From: Anisus vortex | Lineage: Eukaryota; Mollusca; Gastropoda; Planorbidae | Length of the DNA: 64,000 nucleotides | Reading direction: 5' to 3' | Assembly: GCA_949126835.1 (NCBI GenBank) | Contig: OX421505.1 | Span: 5,338,587 to 5,402,586, forward strand | Shown: positions 1-11,283 of the stretch, one piece after another | Numbering within the stretch: the stretch's first letter is position 1 | How the letters are laid out: each line of letters starts with the position of its first letter | The notes under the pieces: generated by a model | The model's input: the letters and a program-made list of their open reading frames with translations, nothing else | Told to the model about the DNA's origin: nothing | The model's database searches: none | Translations under genes and position numbers: made by a program

Positions 1-1267
1 AACTCAACCTAATCATCCCAATATCAAAGGTCAGTCAATTATTTTTTTATCTGCAACTATTTTGTATCTATAACTAGGAAGAAAATTGATGCTTAGGGCC
101 AGTGAAGTGCTATATGTCAGTTTCCGTGGCCATGGCATACTAGGTGATTGTGTGGCCAGCACTATGCACAGCCGCCTTTACTTTACCCCAACTAAGGTCA
201 GGACCATAACTAGGACCTTGAAATGATTTCAAGAAATAAAAGCTATCACTGAAAACAATCAGTTCACAAATAGCTAATATAGAAACAGAATTTACTTATT
301 CATAAAGTAAATCAAAGAGAAACAACTCACTAAAGTCATAGCTATATAACGTTTCTTGTCAGAAACACTGCAGACTTTCTTCTCTAGAAAGTAATTATGT
401 CGATAGCTCAAACCGCCTGCATGGCTTGGACAGCAGCAGGGTTTGAACCTGGGTTGTAAGTGTTGACAATCAGGAGTATTAATTACACAACCGGTTTTAA
501 TTTTACATAGTGCTAGATATCTATTTTGAGTTTAGCCCAGGAATATAGAATTTTTTTTAGGTTTTGTTAAATATATACCTTTGCTTGTGTTAATTTTAGA
601 ACATGGCACTCACAATTTATCTAGCATGCTTTACGGCTTTGATAAATGTTACTTTTTTTGCATCTTATCTTATATATTACAGATGCTCCTTCTATAAAGA
701 AGATTATTGCGTCCTATGCTCATCTGTGGTCTCAGTCTAGTCTTGCATTTTTATTAATGTTTTAAATGGTGTTAAGTTACTGGTTTTCCTGGTTTGTTCA
801 GGCAACCCATTCCATGCATTTTCGTATTATAGATAGATAGTGAATAGTTAGATACATTTATATATTGTCCTAATTTCTTTTATTTAAATTTAATTCAAGC
901 TTTTTTTTTTGTCATTCAGATTTACACATTTTTTTCTTACTACTTATAATGCATTTTAAATTTAATTAACTATATCAGATAGAAATATATATATATAAAA
1001 TTGAATATAAATTAATTATTCATTTAAAAAAAAACTTTTAAGCAGGGCAAGCAATGCCAGTCAGCTATATAGTAGGGTTCATATTTCTAGTGGGAATCAT
1101 TGGGAACTGGTGTGAGCCAAACAAAACAAGCTTCTCACAGTAAAAGAATGAGTTAAATGAAACTACCTGATATAACAGAAGTTAACCCTTCCCGTACCGA
1201 CCTACTTCTATCTATGCGCCTGGGACTGTAAGGGTTAATGTTGTTTTTTTCATCTTCCTTACTCTAG
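1..1267. other. GCLC intron sequence, no exon recognised
   Basis: This stretch precedes the first visible GCLC exon and shows no coding segment matching the upstream part of the enzyme. It is AT-rich and contains a reverse-oriented SINE-A fragment near 105-215. A piece at about 680-717 resembles the 3' part of SINE family B. A 50-bp block at about 1187-1236 is flanked by TTAA on both sides and starts CCCTT and ends AAGGG. Confidence 0.6.
105..215 (-). repeat. SINE family A fragment
   Basis: Read on the minus strand, this matches the core of the longer copy at 12855-13113, including the landmarks GTGTGGCCAGCAC (+ strand) and CCGTGGCCATGGCATACTAG. Only the 3' and core part is present; no tRNA-like head is seen. 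Confidence 0.6.
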
Positions 1268-4200
1268 GTTGATGAGAACATGAAAACTGCATTCAAGAGA
1301 GATGCTGTCATTAAAGACAAGTTTTTTTTCCGCAAGGATGTTTTGACCGGTAAGTCTTGTTGTGGGTTTTATGGTTTTCATTTTCTGTTTTAGTCATTGG
1401 TGTAAAGATGGGGTAAACAAAGACCAATGCACTATATTCCACTTAAAGACATATAGCACTCAACTCATACCTAAATAGAATAAACCCACTTAAGAACAGG
1501 ACATATAGCACTCAACTCATACCTAAATAGAATAAATCCACTTAAGAAAAGGACATATAGCACTCAACTCATACCTAAATAGAATAAATTCACTTAAGAA
1601 CAGGACATATAGCACTCAACTCATACCTAAATAGAATAAACCCACTTAAGAACAGGACATATAGCACTCAACTCATACCTAAATAGAATAAATCCACTTA
1701 AGAACAGGACATATAGCACTCAACTCATACCTAAATAGAATAAATCCACTTAAGAACAGGACATATAGCACTCAACTCATACCTAAATAGAATAAACCCA
1801 CTTAAGAACAGGACATATAGCACTCAACTCATACCTAAATAGAATAAATTCACTTAAGAAAAGGACATATAGCACTCAACTCATACCTAAATAGAATAAA
1901 TCCACTTAAGAACAGGACATATAGCACTCAACTCATACCTAAATAGAATAAATCCACTTATGAACAGGACATATAGCAATCAACTCATACCTAAATAGAA
2001 TAAATCCACTTAAGAACAGGACATATAGCACTCAACTCATACCTAAATAGAATAAATCCACTTAAGAACAGGACATATAGCACTCAACTCATACCTAAAT
2101 AGAATAAATCCACTTAAGAACAGGACATATAGCACTCAACTCATACCTAAATAGAATAAATCCACTTAAGAACAGGACATATAGCACTCAACTCATACCT
2201 AAATAGAATAAATCCACTTAAGAACAGGACATATAGCACTCAACTCATACCTAAATAGAATAAATCCACTTAAGAACAGGACATATAGCACTCAACTCAT
2301 ACCTAAATAGAATAAATCCACTTAAGAACAGGACATATAGCACTCAACTCATACCTAAATAGAATAAATCCACTTAAGAACAGGACATATAGCACTCAAC
2401 TCATACCTAAATAGAATAAATCCACTTAAGAACAGGACATATAGCACTCAACTCATACCTAAATAGAATAAATCCACTTAAGAACAGGACATATAGCACT
2501 CAACTCATACCTAAATAGAATAAATCCACTTAAGAACAGGACATATAGCACTCAACTCATCCCTAAATAGAATAAATCCACTTAAGAACAGGACATATAG
2601 CACTCAACTCATACCTAAATAGAATAAATCCACTTAAGAACAGGACATATAGCACTCAACTCATACCTAAATAGAATAAATCCACTTAAGAACAGGACAT
2701 ATAGCACTCATCTCATACCTAAATAGAATAAATCCACTTAAGAAAAGGACATATAGCACTGAACTCATACCTAAATAGAATAAATCCACTTATGAACAGG
2801 ACATATAGCAATCAACTCATACCTAAATAGAATTTACCCACTCAAGAACAGGACATATAGCACTGAACTCATACCTAAATAGAATAAACCCAAAACATTC
2901 ACCTAACTGCAGACACTGCCGCTACCCAAGAGAAACTGTAGACCTCAGCCTGCTTGAATGCCCTAAGCTAACCTACCTCAGATACACACTACTTTAGCCT
3001 ACCAATACCAACACACTATATAGCTAGCTATACAAAGCCACAAAAAAAAGACATATAAATATGTTTGTCTTTCATTAACTGCAAGAGAGCAAAATGCTCA
3101 GCAGACTGGCCAATAGAAGATAAGAAGTGAAGAAAATAGTGAATTTCTTGATGTTGGGGAATTTCTCGTTTTCTATATTATATAATATCTTCTATAATAT
3201 AAAAAAAAATTATCTTTTCATATACAGAGTCGACTCCCCCTGAATGTTCCAGACAGTGCGGTAGCTCATCTTGTGGGAACCTTGTTGACCAGTACGAGGA
3301 AATGACCATCAACGAGATCTTTCACGGGAAGGTAATTCTAGCTGTTTTACTGTCCATGCAAACAACAAAATTGTCTTCTCCTTCTTCATTGTACTGTGGA
3401 GACCCAGTTAGACCCGAGGAAAAAAGTCCAAAATTTAAAGGTTATTTTATTGTGAATACACTGGGATCAAAAGTGTGCATTACTATTTATTATATCTTAT
3501 AACATACAAGCAACTGACGATGGACTTTCATTAGCAGTATCTAGTCCAACCCTTCAGTGATGATTTGAAAGTGGCCACAGAAGGGGGCAGTGATGGAGGC
3601 TTGGTCCAGTTAGTTCCACTGTTCTTTCTGTTTCCCTCAATTTTCTCTAGAGGACTGGGATGACATTTCACCAAAACTAGAAACTAGTTGGAAGAAAGAC
3701 CTTGATATTATTTCAATTAGTGTCTGATTCAGCAGCCCAGATACACCTAAGTAGAGACTAGGGATGTTAAACAAAAACCGGAATACCGGATTGTGGTTTG
3801 AAACCGAAAACCGGTTTTGAAAAAAAAATATTTTAACATCCCTATAATAGACACAATCCTAGGCTTCTGAAGACATATTGAAGCTGACTGGTCCTGCGGT
3901 TAGTTCACCGGAATGTTAACCGACACGTCGCAAATTTGATACCAGCTGCCGACCGATTCCTGTCACCCTGCAGGAGGTTTGGGCCTAGTGGACGTAATAA
4001 TCTTCTAGAGCGCACTGAGCATGCTAAAATAGCATGGATAGAAGCACTATTTAAATTACAATTATTATAGTAAACTTTTACAAGTTCACAGTTGATGTAG
4101 TGAACAATATTTAAAAACTGCCAGCCTGCAGATAGACTTCAAGTGCTATATATTCATTACATTTTATTTTTCTTCATGTCCCCATGTGTCTGTATGCATT

Positions 4201-5503
4201 TTTTGTTTTGTGTGTATGCCCTTAGGGTGATTTCCCTGGTCTGTTGGCTCTGATCAACCTGTACATGGACAGCATAGAGATTGATGTTGACACCAGATGT
4301 ACAGTGACCCAATATCTCAAGCTTATCTCCATGAGGGCTTCTGGTGAGTCTTCAATGCTCTTTTCTGTATTATTTATATAGTATGTTCGTTTTAACAATG
4401 AAAAAAAAACTTTGTTTCTAAAATTTTAGCAAGTTTTTCTACAAAAGATAAAGTTTGGGAAAACTGACACAATTTTTTTAATCATTTTGGAAAGTTTGGG
4501 TAAACGGACACACTTTTTAAAACCATTTGGAAAGTTGATGAAAGTTTGGGAAAACTGACATAATTTTTAAAACCATTTGGAAAGTTGACGAAAGTTTGGG
4601 AAAATTGACATAATTTTTAAAACCATTTGGAAAGTTGACAAAAGTTTGGGAAAACTGACATGATTTTTAAAACCATTTGGAAAGTTGACGAAAGTTTGGG
4701 AAAATTGACATAATTTTTAAAACCATTTAGAAAGTTGACGAAAGTTTGGGAAAACTGACATGATTTTTAAAACCGTTTGGAAAGTTGACAAAAGTTAGTG
4801 AATTTCAGTAAGGTTCCAAGTGGGGAAAACTAACAAAATTTTTATGAAAGTTTGAGGAATCCTACTGGCCACTCAATCCAATAATACCATCACATATTTT
4901 TATAATAGACAACAGGGCTTGAAACATTCTTATTTCAATTGGAAAAACTCTGTCCATAAGGAGTGGGTATCTTTTCTTCAAATTATTCAAAAGCTTTAAT
5001 ATATTGGCACTCAAAAACATCCACAAATAAAAATTTTAGATAGATAACATATAGACATTACCAGTTAAGAATAAAATCTTGTACACACACATTAGTTTAT
5101 ATTTGTTTGTGAACTTTATGTACAGCTTAGGGAGTCTCAAAATGTTCTTAGAATACATACCCTGTTATAGAATCAATAAAGGTATCTCAATATGGAATCC
5201 AGACTAAACGTTTCATTTCTGGCTTCAGGTAAACTGGTCACCAGCGCCAGGTGGATGAGGAATTTTGTCCACCAGCACCCGGAGTACAAGAAGGACTCTG
5301 TGGTCTCGGAGACCATCGCCTACGACCTGCTCTGCCGCATCGTCCAGATCTCCAGGGGGAAAGACAACGACCCCGCCCACCTCTTCGACTACACGACCAA
5401 GTCTGCGGACAGGATCCCAGAGGCCCTGTCACAGGCGGAGGCCTACCTGAACGAGAAGACGTCCAAAGTTACTAACGGTGAAAACGGATGTTACGGGACA
5501 TAA
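1268..5503 (+). CDS. GCLC: Glutamate-cysteine ligase catalytic subunit, C-terminal part
   Basis: Catalyses the ATP-dependent ligation of glutamate and cysteine, the rate-limiting cytosolic step of glutathione synthesis. Exons: 1268-1349, 3228-3331, 4226-4343, 5229-5503. All have GT-AG borders and phases that join to one 192-aa reading frame ending in TAA at 5501-5503. The product begins [14 protein letters not shown], then [27 protein letters not shown] and [19 protein letters not shown], all recognisable blocks of animal GCLC. The animal enzyme is about 640 aa, so roughly the last 30% is here and the catalytic N-terminal part lies left of the window. The C-terminal tail ([12 protein letters not shown] onward) is longer and less familiar than the conserved part. 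The intron between the first two exons carries a 28-copy minisatellite; the other introns carry a hAT MITE, a SINE and a 50-bp array. No clear polyadenylation site was chosen. Confidence 0.93.
1438..2889. repeat. 52-bp minisatellite, about 28 copies
   Basis: Tandem repeat with a 52-bp period, recognisable by GGACATATAGCACTCAACTC in each copy, inside a GCLC intron. Central copies are almost identical. The outer copies at both ends carry substitutions and small deletions, as expected when unequal exchange homogenises the middle of an array. Confidence 0.95.
3759..3844. mobile_element. Short hAT-type MITE
   Basis: An 86-bp element starts TAGGGATGTTAAA and ends TTTAACATCCCTA, a near-perfect inverted pair, with CCGG-rich inner sequence. 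The same termini bound the larger element at 26180-27049. The flanking 8-mers (gtagagac and taatagac) are similar but not identical, so the target duplication is only probable. Confidence 0.65.
3883..4072 (+). repeat. SINE family B copy
   Basis: tRNA-derived SINE. The head carries an A-box-like GGTCCTGCGGTTAGTTCACC. The body shares the CCTGCAGGAG...GGGCCTAGTGGACGTAATAAT segment with copies at 10411-10549, 11861-12010 and 29226-29492. The 3' part (GCGCACTGAGCATGCTAAAA, then AGAAGCACTATTTAAATTAC) matches the tail of the 29.2-kb copy. The B box region is degenerate here (GATACCAGCTG). Confidence 0.75.
4430..4800. repeat. 50-bp minisatellite, about 7 copies
   Basis: Units with a 50-bp period contain AAAGTTTGGGAAAACTGACA and TTTTTAAAACCATTTGGAAA. 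The array lies in the last GCLC intron and its edge copies are diverged. Confidence 0.9.
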
Positions 5504-5729
5504 ACCCTATTGGGGTTTTTAGGGGGGCGGCCTGTGAGATTGTGTGCGCGTGTATGTTGTTACAATTTGGTTACTTGTGATATTCTGACCAAATGAAGAA
5601 AAAAAAAAATTTTTATACTTTATTTTTGTATAACTAATTTTTATTGATCCATATTGTTTTGTTATAATTTTGATAAATAATCTCAATGCTTGACATATTC
5701 GGAACCTTTTTTTTTTTGTAAAAATTGTT

Positions 5730-5935
5730 GAGTAGAAAAGTGGAGAGATTATAGCACCAATAATAATATATTGATTAGAAAAAGGGAGGCGCTAACCTGT
5801 ATATGATGTGTTAAGTAGAAAAGGGGAGGAGCTAAAGCACCAATAATAATATGTTGATTAGAAAAGGGGGGAGGAGCTAACCCTATATATGAGGTGTTAG
5901 GTAGAAAAGGGGAGGAGCTAACACTATAAATGATG
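5730..5935. repeat. Imperfect tandem repeat just after GCLC stop
   Basis: About four imperfect units of roughly 50 bp share TAGAAAAGGGGAGGAGCTAA; alternate units also share CACCAATAATAATAT, giving a roughly 100-bp higher-order period. The repeat probably lies in the GCLC 3' UTR. Confidence 0.75.
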
Positions 5936-6258
5936 TATGGAATTTCATTTTTAATTCATGGCTAGACTGTAATCATTAAAATTTTGAAAGATATAAAAAA
6001 AAACTGTATTTTCAGTGCAAGAAGTAATGGATGGGCTACTTATTTAATCTGTGACTATTGGAAGCAGGGATCTATGTACAGCTTTTAGGCATTCATTGGG
6101 CACTTCTAGGGCATCTCTAAAAAAAAGCAAATGGCATTTTGTTTCTATTTGCCCGGTGTAGCTCACACACCATGGCACTACATAATGAAGGCTTTAATTT
6201 CAAAACCCATGGAAGTTTATTTTTTTTACAAATAATACCTGGGTATTCAGGGATCATA

Positions 6259-6281
6259 ACTCTAACCCTAACCCTAACCCT
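6259..6281. repeat. Short interstitial telomere-type run
   Basis: Three to four CTAACC units in a row. This equals the TTAGGG telomere repeat common in animals. It is too short to suggest a chromosome end and could be chance or a repair scar. Confidence 0.5.
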
Positions 6282-6796
6282 TTATATAAATAGTTCAGCC
6301 AAATGGGAACTTGACAACCATAACATTAGCCGCCAGAATGAGTATAGTGCATGACATTGATCTAGTATATTTTATAAATTTAAGTCAAATCATATAACAT
6401 TATAATGTAATTTACAGAATACTTTGTTAACATTAACAGTCACTAGTTAGCCAAAAAAAAAAAAGCCTAACCAAAAAATAAAATGCATTTGGTTTTCACT
6501 GCTATAGCAACATTGAAGTAGTTTTATATTTTAGATCTATTTATATAGTTTTCTATAATCTCAATGAACTATATATTTTGTAGAAAGCTTATTACATTTT
6601 GGCATTTCTTTAGTTTTTTATATAATTTATTATGGGTAAATTCCAGACCTTTTAGTTTGCCTTGAATTCTCAACACAAATAATAATTCACTTTGAAATTG
6701 TATTCACTTTTTTTACTTTATACCTTGTGTTTGTTTCTCATGGACAGTTTTATAATATTGTTTAAAAATCTATAAGTTATATAATTTTCTTGGTGG

Positions 6797-6888
6797 ATCT
6801 AGTTGTATTGCTACCACTAATCTAGTTGTATTGCTACCACTGATCTAGTTGTATTGCTACCACTGATCTAGTTGTATTGCTACCAAGT
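6797..6888. repeat. 23-bp tandem repeat, 4 copies
   Basis: Four successive copies of TCTAGTTGTATTGCTACCAC plus three bases, nearly identical. Confidence 0.9.
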
Positions 6889-7476
6889 GTAAAATTCCCC
6901 GCAATATTTAACTTTTTTTTTTTGGTTAAACTTTCCATTTAATGTCATTCAATGTTGACTTTGTGAAGGTTTTTTCTTCTTTTTTTTTTCATATTAATCT
7001 CAATACACTATATACTGTTGAGTATTCCCAAATTTAACATCATAATACAGATCTGGTGGCACACAGATTTTTGGTGAAGATATTTAGTATTTTCTTACTG
7101 TCCAACTAAGAAAACCATTTTTAGAATTCTGTTTTTTTTAATACTTTAAATTGTTTTGTTTTTATTGCAAATTAGGCATATTTTTTTTTCTTTTGGCCCT
7201 TTCACTTTCAGTTTTTTTGTGTACAAAAAAAGTGGACCTTAGAAATTAACTTACAATATCAAACATAGACTACCTTAAATATTTATACAGTAATGATATG
7301 AAGTAATATCTTGACAATTGATTTTCTTTTTTAATAACAGTAACAGCCATTCATTTTCATCATAGAATATTAGATATACGGTAGTTCTTTTGTAAAAATA
7401 AAGCTTTTTTTTTTATTTCGACTGATAAAATATGTGTTGGTAATTGAAGGCAAGGTAAATAAATCCTTTGAATTAC

Positions 7477-7697
7477 TGTGTTATAGTGGCAGGGCTCTTG
7501 TGTTATAGTGGCAGGGCTCTTGTGTTATAGTGGCAGAGCTCTTGTGTTATAGTGGCAGGGCTCTTGTGTTATAGTGGCAGGGCTCTTGTGTTATAGTGGC
7601 AGGGCTCTTGTGTTATAGTGGCAGGGCTCTTGTGTTATAGTGGCAGGGCTCTTGTGTTATAGTGGCAGGGCTCTTGTGTTATAGTGGCAGAGCTCTA
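7477..7697. repeat. 22-bp tandem repeat, 10 copies
   Basis: Ten almost identical units of TGTGTTATAGTGGCAGGGCT plus two bases. Two copies have GAGCT for GGGCT. Confidence 0.95.
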
Positions 7698-8199
7698 GGG
7701 TAGCATGCCTAAGATGTTGAGTTCTAACCATTGTACATGTCCAGATATTTTTTAACCTACATATTAAGGCCTTCTGCCTGCCTAGCTTATTCTTCTGGTG
7801 GGTGCCCAACATTAGTTAGAGAATGTTAGTGTGATTCTGGGTTTAAACTGACCACACAATCCCCTAACATTGTGGACACTGAAAAGTTCAACTTTGCTAT
7901 AAATAACTTATATAAATTATATACATACTCTCAGATTTGTATTTATTGAGAGACCTCATAAGGATTTATTTCTCTTAGTTTTTCACAGATATAATATGTA
8001 TACTGGTATATATTTAGTAAAAATGAAAGAGTAAGAGTATTCTAAATCTTAAACAATAGATTTTTGGTGATGCCTAGACAATGGATGGCTAAACAGCACC
8101 CTCTGTGCTATACGTGGCCTCCCACTATATTTCTGGTGGCACACCACATGGGTGAGTTTCAAATAGGCCGTTGAACGGAATGACGGCTTTTAGTCATGC

Positions 8200-8476
8200 A
8201 TTAAAACATCAAGTGTTCAAATTTGTGCTAGAATTCTACAACATTGACTTATATTGTTTAGGGGGCATGGGTGAACAGTTTTATTTCCAGCTATGTACAC
8301 CTTACCAAAAATAAAAACTGCCAACTCGTAATCTACTAAAACATCAAGTGTTCAAATTTGTGCTAGAATTCTATAACATTGACTTATATTTATATTGTTG
8401 AGGGCATGGGTAAACAGTTTCATTTCCAGCTACTACATCTTACCAACAAAACAAAAACCTGCCAACTCATAATCTA
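8200..8476. repeat. Tandem duplication of about 138 bp
   Basis: Two adjacent imperfect copies both start TAAAACATCAAGTGTTCAAA and both include TTTCCAGCTA and CTGCCAACTC. They differ by scattered substitutions and a few small indels. Confidence 0.85.
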
Positions 8477-8683
8477 CTAAAACATCAGATAATTTATCAT
8501 GGAATATCTTTCTTGAGGTTTTTTAAATGACCTCATTTCTCAATGTATTTGATATGAAGCAAACTTATTAAATAAATCTTATTTCAGAGAATGCTTTTTT
8601 TTGTTTGTTATTGTTTCATTGGAATATGTTTAAATAGTATATACATTGTTACACTTGACTATACATAAAGAGAAAACTGAGAT

Positions 8684-9109
8684 TGTGACGTGCGAGTTCT
8701 TTATATCAGAACAATATACTCAAAGACTGCGACGGTACTCAACATGCTAGTAAACATCAAATAAACGATCGTAGACTCAGAATAAACTCAGTTGAGCTTT
8801 AATTAGAATAAATTATATGTAACTAATAACAATTCTAATCGTAAATAATATCCTTTGAAAACACACACATTACATCAACACAACCTTCCTTTATAATGAA
8901 CTACCATCCGCCATTTATCCCCCAGCCACAACAACCAGACAATGACATCACTTCCTCAACTCACAACAAGTCATACCTCGGGACCTATGGTTTAGAGATT
9001 ACTATAAACAAAACACTAAAATATCTAACAAAATAATACACAAATGAACAATACATCCTATAAAAGAGCTCACAACAAACACTCTATTGCCGGACAACGC
9101 TCCGTGACA
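8684..9109 (+). mobile_element. Solo LTR with 5-bp target duplication
   Basis: This 426-bp block starts TGTGACG and ends GTGACA (TG...CA), and is flanked by the identical 5-mer GAGAT at 8679-8683 and 9110-9114. It contains a TATA box (TATAAAAG near 9060) about 45 bp before the end. No internal retrotransposon coding sequence adjoins it, so it reads as a solo LTR left by LTR-LTR recombination. A 5-bp duplication is usual for many Ty3/gypsy, copia and BEL elements; the family is not determined. Confidence 0.75.
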
Positions 9110-9114
9110 GAGAT

Positions 9115-11283
9115 ATTCAATCATATACAGATGAGTAACACCTTCCAGGTCTCAAGTGTCAGAATTGGAAACCTAGTATTGAATGTGTCCTATCACTATC
9201 TGCTTGACCATCCATGACTACCTTACTTGTGCATCAAGGAGAAAAAATGGATATGTTATTTGTTATCAATTTATTAAATTTAAATGCTTCAATTGAATTT
9301 TTTTGAACTAAAAATCTCAAAGATTTTGACAGCAAGAACAAAGAGGTTGAATTTTTATATTTACAAATCATTTCACACTCAGGAGAATCTAATTGGTGCA
9401 GATAGCAAAAAACAACAACAAAACAATTGCAACTTTTGGTTAATTTGTTTTAATTATTTTGCACTCTTTAACAGAATACATTCATTTTTGTTTTGTTGGT
9501 AAAAATGAAAGGTGAATTGTGAATTTACTGCTTAAGGCTTTTGAGTCTACTTCCTAAATGTCCAAAACAAGTTTCAAAATAAAAATATGTAAGCAGTCAA
9601 ATCAAGAAATAAACCGAAATGATCTCAGGATTAATAACAAAAAGGCTTAAGTGACAAGCAGCTTATATATTAACATAATTCCTACCAGATATAACCAATA
9701 TAGTTTTATGATCATTGACACTGATAATAAAATATTTTTTTACACTAAGGTAAGGAGGAAAGAAAAACATGAAATGAAGAGACCTCCATTTCTTTAGAAT
9801 ACATTTTTTCTATATTACATATCGGCAAAGAAAATTTTGGTAAATTACACAGGCACAAACAATCAAAATTTAAATTAAAAAATTTCAGGAACAAAAATTG
9901 GAGATAATATATTGTACATTTTTGCTTATTCGGGAACTTATATTACTACTGTTGGCTTGTGTTGATAAACTATTTAACATATTTGAATACATTATTTAAT
10001 GTATAATAAAGAAATTGATGCTTTATAATGCACATTGTCTTTTAAAATCTCAATGAACAAACTATTTATGAATAAAGGAACAAGTGTGCAGATTTATCCT
10101 CAGAGAACATCTGTTCATACTTCAGTTGAAGGAGAGTGAGTGGGATGGCCAAACACAACTACCAGATTAGATTAACTCCGTGTAGCCAGATTAGATTAAC
10201 TCCATTTAAGCCAGGCATCCAGCATTAACTCTGCTTAGTCAGACATATCCACACCTGGAAAGCACAAAACACAATGTAAAACTGAGCCAGGTGAGAAATA
10301 CAGAGCTTGGTAAGCAGACAGTGTGTAGAGATTTGTTAAAAATAAAGTAACCCTTTAATACTAGGAATGAATCAGATTTTAGAAGGCTTATCATTTTCCA
10401 CCTTCCTTACTTATAAGTTTACAGACGTTCCTTCTAGATAGAAGATTATCACGTCCACTGGGCCCAAAACTCCTGCAGGGCGGCAGAGATCGAACCTGCA
10501 AAATGTTGGTTGACAGTCCGGTGAACTAACCGCAGGACCAGACGGCCTCACATACCAATATAAGAAATTACAGTACCCCTCCCCCCATTGTTAATGTTAC
10601 AGAGAAAGACGAAATGACCTTGAAATAATAAAATTAACAATCCAGAGTTTAGAACAAATAAATAATTTAAAGGCTAATTATTGTGTAAAAACAAAAAATT
10701 GATTTGTGTGAATCCAACACAAAATAATTCAATTTTTCTGTGAAAATCATTTCTTTAGAACTAATAAAATCTGAGGGGTAATTGATGCTTGCTTTTAAGA
10801 CCTGAATTTTTACATCTAATTGTGTCATTAACAGACCATTCAGACTTGAAACCATTATTTTCTACTAGAAGAAAAACACTTTTCAGACTTGCGCCCAGCA
10901 CCGGGATCGGGTCAGGGTTTCATTGGGCTGAGTTGGGGTTCGGCCTGTGGTCCATTCTCCGCCATCCACAGAGCTCCTCAAATGGTTATGACATTCAGTT
11001 GTGCCTTTCTATATTTACATTCTAGGAATGCTCTGTGGAATCACAACATCATGAATTGTGGCCCCTTCACATTACACCCCTTGTCTCTATGCCACCGACA
11101 CCAGAGCCCACCCCCCCCCAACAGGTCGTGCGCAAAAACCTCTATCCAGGGTAGTGCAATTTGGACCTCTGTCAAACAGCACAGTATAAGTTTTATGTGC
11201 CTTGGTAATACCCAATGCACGATTTAAAAACCTTAAAAACACAAGCAGCATTATAAGGCCAAAACCAAACCTTACAGAAAGAA
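9115..11283. other. Intergenic sequence and NMD3 3' flank
   Basis: No exon recognised. The stretch near the NMD3 stop (10880-11283) is less AT-rich than its surroundings and may be NMD3 3' UTR. It has short ORFs with no recognisable domain. A SINE-B copy sits at 10411-10549. I did not find a convincing minus-strand polyadenylation signal. Confidence 0.5.
10411..10549 (-). repeat. SINE family B copy
   Basis: Read on the minus strand, it has an A-box-like segment (TCCTGCGGTTAGTTCACCGG), a B box (CAGGTTCGATCTC), then the family body CCTGCAGGAGTTTTGGGCC and GTGGACGTGATAATCTTCT. This is one of the clearest tRNA-like heads of the family in the window. Confidence 0.8.

Larger units (their letters stand above)
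5504..8683. other. GCLC 3' flank and intergenic sequence
   Basis: No further coding exon is seen. The proximal part is presumably GCLC 3' UTR, but I could not fix the polyadenylation site. The stretch holds a GGGGAGGAGCTAA-type tandem repeat (5730-5935), a short telomere-type run (6259-6281), a 23-bp repeat (6797-6888), a 22-bp repeat (7477-7697) and a duplicated block (8200-8476). The remainder is AT-rich with poly-T runs. Confidence 0.6.

Noticed and set aside
6259..6281. Telomere or chromosome end
   Set aside because: Only three to four CTAACC units, with ordinary sequence on both sides.
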